A stretch of 64,000 nucleotides of DNA from CBDCVO01 sp965223085 (lineage in GTDB: Bacteria > Pseudomonadota > Gammaproteobacteria > Ga0077536): positions 496,001-560,000 of the forward strand of contig OZ244981.1 of assembly GCA_965223085.1 (NCBI GenBank). The letters are read 5' to 3'. Under the pieces are notes generated by a model. It did not search any database, was not told the origin of the DNA, and saw only the letters and a program-made list of their open reading frames with translations. Below are positions 36,102-43,705 of the stretch, in pieces (the first letter of the stretch is position 1; each line of letters starts with the position of its first letter). The position numbers and the translations under genes are program-made.

Positions 36102-37076
36102 TTACACTACTCGATCGGGTGGTGCCTTACCCGCAAAAAAAAGCTCGAGATTAGTGATGACGCGGCGCCCCATAGCGACGCGCGTTTCGGTAGTCGCGCT
36201 GCCGAGGTGCGGTAGCAGCACCACGTTGTCGAGTCGCAGCAATGCGGCGGAGATCGCCGGTTCTCCTGCGTAAACATCTAAGCCGGCGCCGGCGATCCGC
36301 TGCCGCTGCAACGCCGTTATGAGTGCGCTTTGATCGATGACGTCGCCGCGTGCGGTGTTAATCAGAAATGCGCCTGGCCGCATCGCGGCAATCCGCGCGG
36401 CGTCGATAAGATGAAATGTTTCGCTGCCCCCGGGGCAATGCAGAGACACAAAATCGGCGCGCCTCAACACCTCTTCCACGCTTGCGCAAGGTTCCGCACC
36501 CAGCGGGCGGGTAACATCATCTGCGGGGGGTTGGGGATCGTAGAAAACGATCCTCATACCAAAGCCAAAATGGGCGCGGTGTGCCACCGCGCGCGCGATC
36601 CGACCGAAACCGACTAGCCCCAACGTCTTGCCGGTTACTTTCGCCCCCAGCATATGGGTTGGCCGCCAGCCGCTCCATTCTCGAGCCCGGACATGGCGTT
36701 CGCCTTCACCCGCGCGACGCGCCACCATCAGTAATAACGTCAGGGTGAGATCAGCGGTGCAGTCCGTTAGAACATCCGGTGTATTCGTGACAACAAGCTT
36801 CTGCCGACGCGCTGCATCGAGATCGATATGGTTATACCCAACACCAAAATTCGCGATAATCCCCGCGCGGTTCGCACCCTCCTCTAACACCGCGGCATCG
36901 ATGCGATCCGTTACAGTGGGGCACAATGCATCACATTCCGTGAGCGCGACCCGCAAGGCGATGACGTCCATCGGCGAATCATCGGGATTCAATACGGTAT
37001 CGAACTTCTGTTGGAGTTCATCCTCGACGACCTGAGGCCAACGTCGCGTTAAAATAACTCTCGATTTAGGTACCAT
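36102..37076 (-). CDS. D-2-hydroxyacid dehydrogenase (glycerate dehydrogenase / hydroxypyruvate reductase-like)
   Basis: A 324-residue NAD(P)-dependent enzyme of the D-isomer 2-hydroxyacid dehydrogenase family. The Rossmann motif region GKTLGLVGFGRIARAVA, catalytic arginine (INTARGDVID), glutamate (AGLDVYAGEP) and histidine (LLPHLGSATTETR) are all present. ANFGVGYNHIDLDAA is typical of glyoxylate/hydroxypyruvate reductases. The start is ATG 37076 (MVPKSRVILTRRWP); the frame is open 26 codons further but that part is not family-like. It is divergent from glyA and next to glycerate kinase, which points to hydroxypyruvate to D-glycerate conversion. Confidence 0.88.
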   Translation of the reverse strand: MVPKSRVILTRRWPQVVEDELQQKFDTVLNPDDSPMDVIALRVALTECDALCPTVTDRIDAAVLEEGANRAGIIANFGVGYNHIDLDAARRQKLVVTNTPDVLTDCTADLTLTLLLMVARRAGEGERHVRAREWSGWRPTHMLGAKVTGKTLGLVGFGRIARAVAHRAHFGFGMRIVFYDPQPPADDVTRPLGAEPCASVEEVLRRADFVSLHCPGGSETFHLIDAARIAAMRPGAFLINTARGDVIDQSALITALQRQRIAGAGLDVYAGEPAISAALLRLDNVVLLPHLGSATTETRVAMGRRVITNLELFFAGKAPPDRVV

Positions 37077-37179
37077 TGTTTTTTTTCTCACCGGGCAAAA
37101 AAGTTTAGCTGGGAAGAAAACTATTATAACTTGAGCATGCAGTGAAGACTGCATTACTCACCGTGAATGAGAGATTTGT
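37077..37179. promoter_or_regulatory. Divergent promoter region of the reductase gene and glyA
   Basis: On the minus strand a perfect -10, TATAAT, lies at 37123-37128, about 47 bp before the reductase ATG. On the plus strand the glyA leader holds a 6-bp hairpin TGCAGT-GAAG-ACTGCA (37138-37153) and a GAGAG ribosome site. I see no riboswitch. Confidence 0.45.
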
Positions 37180-38439
37180 ATGTTCGCCTTATCTAAAGAC
37201 ACAATTAGCGGATTCGATCCTAAGCTTGATAATGCCTTAGCTCAGGAGCTCCGACGTCAAGAACAACACATAGAGCTTGTCGCATCGGAGAATTATGTCA
37301 GCCCGCGCGTACTCGAGGCGCAAGGATCCGTGCTGACGAATAAGTACGCCGAAGGCTACCCCAGGAAACGTTACTACGGTGGCTGTGAGCACGTTGACGT
37401 TGTCGAGCAGCTCGCAATCGAGCGAGCAAACGCCCTATTTGGCGGCGACTATGCCAACGTACAGCCACATTCTGGCTCGCAGGCGAACGCTGCCGTTTAC
37501 ATGGCGCTACTAGAACCACACGATGTCGTTCTGGGTATGAGTCTCGCCGACGGCGGTCATTTAACGCACGGCGCTAGCGTCAATTTCTCCGGAAAAATTT
37601 ACACCGCGCACCAATACGGCTTGACGGCCGATAGCGCAGAGATCGACTATCAAGCGGTCGCACGTCTCGCACACAAACATCGTCCAAAAATGATCGTCGC
37701 CGGCTTTTCCGCGTATTCGCGCGTGGTCGACTGGGAACGGTTCCGCGCCATCGCCGAGGACGTTGGTGCCTATTTGATGGTTGATATGGCACATGTTGCC
37801 GGCCTAGTCGCCACTGGCCTCTACCCCAACCCCATAGCTCACGCGCATGTCGTAACGAGCACGACACACAAGACTTTGCGCGGGCCGCGCGGTGGTTTCA
37901 TCGTTACTAAAAATCAACCGGAGCTCGCAAAAAAAATCAATTCGCTCGTCTTCCCCGGCATTCAAGGTGGACCGCTGATGCACGTGATCGCCGCGAAAGC
38001 GGTAGCGTTTCTCGAAGCGCAGCAACCCGAGTTTCTCACCTATCAACAACAAGTGCTGGCGAATTCCCGCACGATGGCCGCGACGTTCATCGAACGCGGT
38101 TACAAAATCGTCAGCGGTGGTACCGATAATCATTTGATGCTCGTGGATCTAATCGACAAAGACCTTACCGGCAAGGCCGTTGACGCCGCCCTCGGTGCTG
38201 CAAACATCACCGTGAACAAAAACGCGGTGCCCAATGATCCACAATCACCATTTATTACTAGCGGGATCCGGGTCGGCACGGCCGCGGTAACAACACGGCG
38301 CTTTGGTGAACCGGAAATTCGTGATGTAACGCATTGGATGTGTGACGTGATGGACAATATCAATGACAAGGAAATGGTTACCTCGGTGCGCGCCAAAGTT
38401 CTCGCGCTGTGTGAGCGTTTTCCTGTCTATAACCACTAA
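37180..38439 (+). CDS. glyA: Serine hydroxymethyltransferase
   Basis: A 419-residue PLP enzyme interconverting serine plus tetrahydrofolate with glycine plus 5,10-methylene-THF. Characteristic blocks are ELVASENYVSPRVLEAQGS, NKYAEGYPRKRYYGGCEHVD, VQPHSGSQANAAVY, the PLP-lysine segment TSTTHKTLRGPRGG and GGTDNHLMLVDL. Length equals the bacterial norm. It is the first gene of the plus-strand glyA-folD-glycerate kinase operon, with 18 nt to folD. Confidence 0.97.
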   Translation: MFALSKDTISGFDPKLDNALAQELRRQEQHIELVASENYVSPRVLEAQGSVLTNKYAEGYPRKRYYGGCEHVDVVEQLAIERANALFGGDYANVQPHSGSQANAAVYMALLEPHDVVLGMSLADGGHLTHGASVNFSGKIYTAHQYGLTADSAEIDYQAVARLAHKHRPKMIVAGFSAYSRVVDWERFRAIAEDVGAYLMVDMAHVAGLVATGLYPNPIAHAHVVTSTTHKTLRGPRGGFIVTKNQPELAKKINSLVFPGIQGGPLMHVIAAKAVAFLEAQQPEFLTYQQQVLANSRTMAATFIERGYKIVSGGTDNHLMLVDLIDKDLTGKAVDAALGAANITVNKNAVPNDPQSPFITSGIRVGTAAVTTRRFGEPEIRDVTHWMCDVMDNINDKEMVTSVRAKVLALCERFPVYNH

Positions 38440-38457
38440 TACTCAGTAGGGTAGTAT

Positions 38458-39309
38458 ATGGATAATGCCAATAAAATTTTGGACGGCACTCGCATCGCCA
38501 CTGCATTACTTGCCGAGGCGCGTACGAAAGTTGAGCGCCTGCAACGGTCCAAAGGGATCACGCCCTGCCTGGCCACGGTACTCGTTGGTGAAGACCCGGC
38601 ATCGGCGACTTATGTGCGCATGAAACGAAAGCGTTGCACTGATGTTGGCATGACCTCTTTACCCATCGAGTTACCCGCAAGCACGACGACCGCAGAACTA
38701 GTCGCTCGGATCAGTGAACTTGCGGAGGACCCAGAGGTTAACGGCATCTTGTTACAACATCCGGCGCCACCGCAGATCGATGAACGCGCTGCCTTTGAGG
38801 CCATCGGTGTAGGCAAAGACGTCGATGGCGTTACCGCGACCGGCCTCGGTCGCATGTGGCTAGATTTAGACGTTTACGGTTCGTGCACACCGGCGGGAAT
38901 CATGCGCCTACTCGATGCCTATGAGGTTGAACTCGAAGGCAAGCACGCGGTTGTTATCGGCCGCAGTCCAATACTCGGGAAGCCGATGGCGGCGATGTTG
39001 CTAGCCGCGAACGCGACCGTCACCGTCTGCCATTCGCGCACCCAGAATATCGGCGAGCTGCTACGTGGGGCGGACGTAGTCGTTGCCGCGGTGGGGCGCG
39101 CGAAGTTCGTGGAGGGTAACTGGGTCAAAGCGGGCGCTATCGTCATTGACGCCGGTTATAATGAAGGCAACGTAGGTGATGTTGACTATGAGGCTTGCAT
39201 TCTTAAGGCGAGCCTCATCACACCGGTCCCCGGTGGTGTTGGTCCGATGACGATCGCAACCTTGATCGATCAAACGGCCGCTGCGGCACTCGCACAACAC
39301 GGCTTGTAA
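38458..39309 (+). CDS. folD: Bifunctional methylene-THF dehydrogenase / methenyl-THF cyclohydrolase
   Basis: A 283-residue protein with the FolD signatures: the catalytic lysine region YVRMKRKRCTDVGM, GILLQHPAPPQIDE (family QLPLP-like), DVDGVTATGLGRM, CTPAGIMRLL, VVIGRSPILGKPMAAML and VPGGVGPMTIATLIDQT. It oxidises methylene-THF to methenyl-THF and hydrolyses it to 10-formyl-THF in the cytoplasm. QHPAP replaces the common QLPLP, a normal variant. It lies 18 nt after glyA and 21 nt before the kinase gene, and the three genes form a one-carbon/glycerate operon. Confidence 0.95.
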   Translation: MDNANKILDGTRIATALLAEARTKVERLQRSKGITPCLATVLVGEDPASATYVRMKRKRCTDVGMTSLPIELPASTTTAELVARISELAEDPEVNGILLQHPAPPQIDERAAFEAIGVGKDVDGVTATGLGRMWLDLDVYGSCTPAGIMRLLDAYEVELEGKHAVVIGRSPILGKPMAAMLLAANATVTVCHSRTQNIGELLRGADVVVAAVGRAKFVEGNWVKAGAIVIDAGYNEGNVGDVDYEACILKASLITPVPGGVGPMTIATLIDQTAAAALAQHGL

Positions 39310-39330
39310 CCGCGTGATCCCAACTCAGCG

Positions 39331-40479
39331 ATGAAAATTGTCATCGCGCCTGACGCTTTCAAAGAAAGCCTCACGGCAGACGAAGCCGCAGGCGCAATCA
39401 GGGACGGTGTGCACGCTATCATTCCCAGCGCTACCTGCGTCTGCGTCGCGCTTGCAGACGGCGGCGAAGGCACGGTGGAGACTCTCGTGGCCGCCGCTGA
39501 CGGACAGATTCACTCCGTCATGGTGACCGGCCCCTGTGGTGAACCGGTCAACGCCCGTTACGGTGTGCTCGACGATGGACGTTGCGCGGTGATCGAACTG
39601 GCAAGTGCTTCCGGTTTGGCGTTAGTGCCTCGGGATCGGCGTAACCCTTTGGAGACGACGAGTTTCGGGACCGGCGAATTGATACTCGCGACATTGAACG
39701 GCGATCTCGAGCGTTTGGTCATCGGTATCGGCGGCTCCGCGACCAACGATGGTGGCGCGGGTTTATGCCAAGCGCTGGGAGTGGATTTCTACGACACCGT
39801 CGGGAGAAAATTATCGCGGCCAATTCGCGGTGGTGATGTGGACAAAATCGCAGCCATCGACGTGAGCAGGCTCGATGCACGCCTGGGCGCCGTCCACATA
39901 GAAGTGGCAAGCGACGTCGATAACCCCTTGCTCGGGCCGCGCGGTGCCAGCACGGTATTTGGCCCTCAAAAAGGCGCGGATGAAGCTACTGCAACGGCGC
40001 TCGACAACGCCCTGGCGAGATTTTATGCGACGGTTGAAACGACTTTGGGTTGCGAGGTTGTCGATGTCCCGGGCGCCGGTGCCGCCGGCGGGGTGGGCGC
40101 AGCGCTTATGGCATTCTTAGGTGCGCGCCTACGACCCGGCGTTGATGTAGTCATGGAAGCGACGAAGCTCGATGCGCAGATCGCCGACGCCGATGTCGTC
40201 ATCACTGCTGAGGGTTGCCTCGATGCGCAAACCTTGCATGGCAAACTACCCGCCGGGGTGGCTCGCCTCGCGGCAAAATTTAATGTTCCCGTCGTCGCTA
40301 TCGGGGGTAGCGTCGCGGATGATTTCGACATCGATGCGGATAGTCCGTTCGCCGCCATTCTCAGCACCGTGATGCGCCCCATGCCACTGGCAGAGGCACT
40401 GAGCGATCCGCGGCGTCGTTTGATGCGTACCGGCATGCATTTAGGCCAGTGGCTACGCTTCATTACAACGCCGCGATAA
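39331..40479 (+). CDS. Glycerate kinase (GarK/GlxK type)
   Basis: A 382-residue type-II glycerate kinase. Landmarks are MKIVIAPDAFKESLTADEAA at the start, CVALADGGEGTVETL, IGIGGSATNDGGAGLCQALG, GPQKGADEA, VPGAGAAGGVGAAL and ITAEGCLDAQTLHGKLP. It phosphorylates glycerate, most often to 2-phosphoglycerate. With the reductase, GlyA and FolD it completes a route from serine or hydroxypyruvate into the lower Embden-Meyerhof pathway, as used in the serine cycle or in glyoxylate/glycine salvage. Confidence 0.93.
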   Translation: MKIVIAPDAFKESLTADEAAGAIRDGVHAIIPSATCVCVALADGGEGTVETLVAAADGQIHSVMVTGPCGEPVNARYGVLDDGRCAVIELASASGLALVPRDRRNPLETTSFGTGELILATLNGDLERLVIGIGGSATNDGGAGLCQALGVDFYDTVGRKLSRPIRGGDVDKIAAIDVSRLDARLGAVHIEVASDVDNPLLGPRGASTVFGPQKGADEATATALDNALARFYATVETTLGCEVVDVPGAGAAGGVGAALMAFLGARLRPGVDVVMEATKLDAQIADADVVITAEGCLDAQTLHGKLPAGVARLAAKFNVPVVAIGGSVADDFDIDADSPFAAILSTVMRPMPLAEALSDPRRRLMRTGMHLGQWLRFITTPR

Positions 40480-40499
40480 GTTTACGTTCACGCACCGTT

Positions 40500-41228
40500 T
40501 CAATTCACCGCCATGTGCTTCCAATTCTGGTACAACAGGCGGGCGCTACGTTTCATACTCGCGATGTGGGTTTGCACCTCTGCATCCAACGCTGCGAGTG
40601 CGGCAGGGCCCGCGCTTTGTGCTAAGGCGGCCTTGTAGGCAGGTATGGCACCCCATTCCGATATTGTCTTAGCGGTAATTTCGATGTGAAACTGCATGCT
40701 CAAGGCATGCTTCCCAATTGCTATTGCTTGCACCGCACAGTCTGTGCTCGCGGCGAGTACGCGCGCATGCGATGGTGGTGTAGCCACTTCTGCGCTGTGC
40801 CATTGCAAACACTTCATTGGCGAGGATAGCGCTCGTAAGAACGGACTGGCCCTACCCGCGGCGGTGAAATCGATATCGAGCACCCCGATTTCGGGTACGG
40901 CCGCAAGTTTCACGACCCCACCGAGCGCGTCTGCTAACAACTGATGGCCCAAGCAAAAGCCTAAGAAAGGCAGCTCGCGCTCTATGACTGCCTCGCGGAT
41001 CGCTGCTTTCTCGTGCTCCAACCAAGGATGGGTCTCTACGTCCCAAACATCCATGGGTCCGCCCATGACCCACAGGGCGTCGTAATCGTCTAACTCTGGG
41101 ATCGCCTCGCCGTCATTCAAATCGATCGTGCACCACTCGACACCATCTTCGCGTAGGAAATCTCTGAACGTTCCTGGGTGTTCGACCCCGAGATGTTGAA
41201 AAACCAAAACGCGCTTGAACTTTTTCAA
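40500..41228 (-). CDS. Class I glutamine amidotransferase (GMP synthase-like domain)
   Basis: A 242-residue stand-alone GATase domain. The nucleophile is cysteine 92 in LGFCLGHQLLADALGG, and the histidine/glutamate pair is in MQFHIEITAKT. YDALWVMGGPMDVWDVETHPWL is typical of the YfeJ/GMP-synthase-like group. No synthetase partner is adjacent, so the amination target is unknown; some relatives hydrolyse gamma-glutamyl compounds. It is convergent with the glycerate kinase gene and lies downstream of the DUF899 gene on the same strand. Confidence 0.88.
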   Translation of the reverse strand: MKKFKRVLVFQHLGVEHPGTFRDFLREDGVEWCTIDLNDGEAIPELDDYDALWVMGGPMDVWDVETHPWLEHEKAAIREAVIERELPFLGFCLGHQLLADALGGVVKLAAVPEIGVLDIDFTAAGRASPFLRALSSPMKCLQWHSAEVATPPSHARVLAASTDCAVQAIAIGKHALSMQFHIEITAKTISEWGAIPAYKAALAQSAGPAALAALDAEVQTHIASMKRSARLLYQNWKHMAVN

Positions 41229-41275
41229 GGTAGCGATCTTGATAGGATCTCGGTAATAAGCGTCGTGCGGCTGGC

Positions 41276-41986
41276 TTAGGTACCATCATATTGGTTGCGA
41301 CGCCGCACCCACGCCATAGCATAGGGCAATTCATCCTCGTCTCGGCCTTTAGGTGCCATATCCATGTGATGATATGCGCTATTTAGAATATCTAAGCCGC
41401 GCGCGTAACAAGAATAAGTATGAAACACCTCGCCCCGATCGTTTTTGTAGAAAACGCTTAAGCCCGGTGCCTCCGAACTGGGAAATGTCGTGTTGTGATA
41501 ATTGTAATAAACTTCGCCACGTTCCAATTCATCAGGAGAAAATGAAACGTTGAAGTCGAAGTTGAAATCGTTGCCCAGCGACGATACCCAGTCAAAACTC
41601 CAGCCGTAACGCTTTTTGTAAGCTTCGAGCGTCGCCAGCGGTGCACGGGAGATGGCCAGAAACGTAATATCCCGATGCGCCAGATGAACATCGATGCCGT
41701 TGTAGTTGTCGGCCCAAAATGAACAACTCGGACAGCCTTCCTCCCAATCAGGCCCAAACATGAAGTGATATACCATTAATTGGCTGCACTTACCGAACAG
41801 GTCGGCCAAACTCTCGGCCCCACGCGCGGTAGCAAAGGCGTATTTCTTATCAATTTTCGTCCACGGCAACGCGCGGCGTTCAGCACTGAGTTGATCGCGC
41901 ATTTTAGTGAATTCTTTCTCCTTCTTTAAAAGTGCTAGACGTGCTTCTAGCCATTCCGATCTTGAGACAACTCGGTGATCTGACAT
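41276..41986 (-). CDS. DUF899 family thioredoxin-like protein
   Basis: A 236-residue protein of the DUF899 (AAEL-like thioredoxin-fold) family: VVSRSEWLEARLALLKKEKEF at the start, then LFGKCSQLMVYHFMFGPDW, the redox-like CPSC in EEGCPSCSFWADN, and FAFVSSLGNDFNF-type spacing (here DWVSSLGNDFNFDFNVSF). YHHMDMAPKGRDE occurs near the C-terminus. The fold resembles peroxiredoxins; the biochemical role is unknown. It may be co-transcribed with the amidotransferase 47 bp downstream. Confidence 0.9.
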   Translation of the reverse strand: MSDHRVVSRSEWLEARLALLKKEKEFTKMRDQLSAERRALPWTKIDKKYAFATARGAESLADLFGKCSQLMVYHFMFGPDWEEGCPSCSFWADNYNGIDVHLAHRDITFLAISRAPLATLEAYKKRYGWSFDWVSSLGNDFNFDFNVSFSPDELERGEVYYNYHNTTFPSSEAPGLSVFYKNDRGEVFHTYSCYARGLDILNSAYHHMDMAPKGRDEDELPYAMAWVRRRNQYDGT

Positions 41987-42157
41987 TATTAAGCTCCGTA
42001 ATTCCTGACACTGAGGTGGGTTCTGCGCACTGCGTGGTACTGTTCACGAAGGCGGCTCATGGCGCGAGGGCGATTAGCATTTCAGCGCCCCGTTGCGCCA
42101 GTCTAGCCTGAGAGAAAAACCGGCTACGACTACACGCCATATGACGACTCGACTGAT

Positions 42158-43363
42158 TCACACGGGATTTCGTTTCACCAATTGTTTAGCGATGATGATG
42201 CGTTGCATTTCATTCGTACCCTCACCGATACATAGCAGCGGTGCGTCGCGGTACAGGCGCTCGATCGGATATTCTTTTGAGTAACCATAAGCGCCGTGGA
42301 TGCGCATCGCCTCGAACGCTACTTCCGTGGCGGTTTCCGAAGCGAAATATTTTGCCATGCCCGCTTCTAAGTCTACGCGCTCGCCGCTATCGTAGGCGCG
42401 CGCTGCGTCCGCGACCAGAAGTTCAGCCGCACGCGTCTTTGTGGCCATCTCGCCGAGTTTCAGCTGAATGGCTTGATGCTCGCAAATGGGTTTACCCATG
42501 GTTTTACGTACCTGTGCGTAGGCGACGGATTCTCGCAACGCCCGGCGGGCGATGCCGACACCCCGTGCGGCCACATTGATGCGGCCAATTTCAAGTCCGC
42601 CGGTAGCCATATAGAAACCCTGGCCTTCTTCGCCACCGACAAGCGAGAGCGCGGCGCTGCATTCATAATCCTCGAAAACAAACTCGCCGGAATCGATGCC
42701 TTTATAGCCGAGCTTTTCGAGTTTACGACCGTTTCTGATCCCTGGCAGCGCTTGCCGGGTTGCGGGATCGATCTTTGGCGCGATCAGCATCGTCATGCCT
42801 TTGTAGCGCGGCTCTGCATCCGGATCAGTCTTGACCAACAAAGCCACACAATGGCCTTCAATCGCGTTCGAAATCCATGTCTTGGTACCGTTGACGACAT
42901 AGTTATCGCCGCTGCGTTTAGCAACCGTGCGAATGCCCTGCAGATCGGTACCCGCATCGGGTTCCGTGAGACCTAGGCCACCGCGAAGTTCACCACAGGC
43001 GAACTTCGGCAACCAATACTCCTTCTGCTCGGTCGTACCATAACGCTGTACGATCAAAGCCATCATGACGTGGGAATTGAAAATCCCGGTCAGGCTCATC
43101 CATTCTTCCGAAATTAGTGCGACGATTTTCGAGTACGTCGTCGCCGATAGCCCAAGACCGCCGTACTCCGGATCGATCAGCGCGCCGAAAAGCCCCAACT
43201 CGACCATGTCCTCGACAAGCTCGCGTGGATATTCATCGTCGTGTTCGAGCTGCATCGCCACTGGCGTTACTTTCTGATCCAACCATTTGCCGATGGCGTC
43301 GAGGATCAGTTGGTCGTCGCTATCGCTGAGTTTCCCACTAGTCGCCTCCATCTCGGGCCCCAT
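42158..43363 (-). CDS. Acyl-CoA dehydrogenase (third copy)
   Basis: About 401 residues. ACAD landmarks are GGLGLTEPDAGTDLQGI, TKTWISNAIEGHCVALLV, GLEIGRINVAARGVGIARRA, MGKPICEHQAIQLKLGEMAT, HGAYGYSKEYPIERLYRD and CIGEGTNEMQRIIIAKQL, with the catalytic glutamate in GEGTNEMQ. It resembles dehydrogenases of branched-chain or cyclic acyl-CoAs. The start is uncertain: ATG 43363 and ATG 43351 are both possible, and a TTG lies at 43375. It stands alone, divergent from the retron-like region. Confidence 0.9.
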   Translation of the reverse strand: MGPEMEATSGKLSDSDDQLILDAIGKWLDQKVTPVAMQLEHDDEYPRELVEDMVELGLFGALIDPEYGGLGLSATTYSKIVALISEEWMSLTGIFNSHVMMALIVQRYGTTEQKEYWLPKFACGELRGGLGLTEPDAGTDLQGIRTVAKRSGDNYVVNGTKTWISNAIEGHCVALLVKTDPDAEPRYKGMTMLIAPKIDPATRQALPGIRNGRKLEKLGYKGIDSGEFVFEDYECSAALSLVGGEEGQGFYMATGGLEIGRINVAARGVGIARRALRESVAYAQVRKTMGKPICEHQAIQLKLGEMATKTRAAELLVADAARAYDSGERVDLEAGMAKYFASETATEVAFEAMRIHGAYGYSKEYPIERLYRDAPLLCIGEGTNEMQRIIIAKQLVKRNPV

Positions 43364-43427
43364 ATTGAATTGCAACGATCATATTACCGGTAGCCACGGT
43401 GCTGGGAAACAACATCCACAGCTCAAC

Positions 43428-43456
43428 TTGACTTCGCCGGCGGCAATTTTCACCAT
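43428..43456 (+). promoter_or_regulatory. Possible promoter of the retron-like RNA
   Basis: TTGACT at 43428-43433 is followed after 17 nt by a weak -10, CACCAT at 43451-43456. This would start transcription near 43463, just before the 5' arm of the predicted RNA at 43471. The -10 is poor, so this is tentative. Confidence 0.3.
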
Positions 43457-43470
43457 GCGTACGCGGCCGG

Positions 43471-43684
43471 CGCTCCGAGTCGTTCCGTGACCGGATATTG
43501 TCCTAAGTCGTGGAACTTTCCGGGGATACCCCGGGGATTAATATGCAAATAAGCATTTCATGGCCGGTACGACGCTGCGCGAATGCGCAGTCCGGTACCG
43601 GCTGTACAGGCAAGGGTCGGAGGCCGGTCCGCACCCTTTTGCCTAAGCACAAGCTGACGGCGATTATCACGGGCATATGGAGCG
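43471..43684 (+). ncRNA. Candidate retron msr-msd non-coding RNA
   Basis: A 214-nt region directly before the RT gene contains four successive hairpins. H1: TTTCCGGGG/CCCCGGGGA, loop ATA, 43517-43537. H2: ATGC/GCAT, loop AAATAA, 43543-43556. H3: GCCGGTAC/GTACCGGC outer and CTGCGC/GCGCAG inner stem, loop GAAT, 43563-43602. H4: AGGCAA-GGGT-CGGA paired with TCCG-ACCC-TTGCCT, 43608-43644. They are enclosed by an imperfect inverted repeat, CGCTCC...CCGTGA (43471-43490) with TCACGG...GGAGCG (43667-43684), giving 12 pairs like retron a1/a2. Short hairpins first and long ones after match an msr followed by an msd. The branching guanosine and exact ends are not determined. Confidence 0.6.
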
Positions 43685-43705
43685 AGCAAAAACGAGGGCT
43701 GCGGT

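Noticed and set aside
37077..37179. Riboswitch in the glyA leader
   Set aside because: The leader is only about 50 nt with one 6-bp hairpin, too short for glycine, THF or SAM riboswitches.
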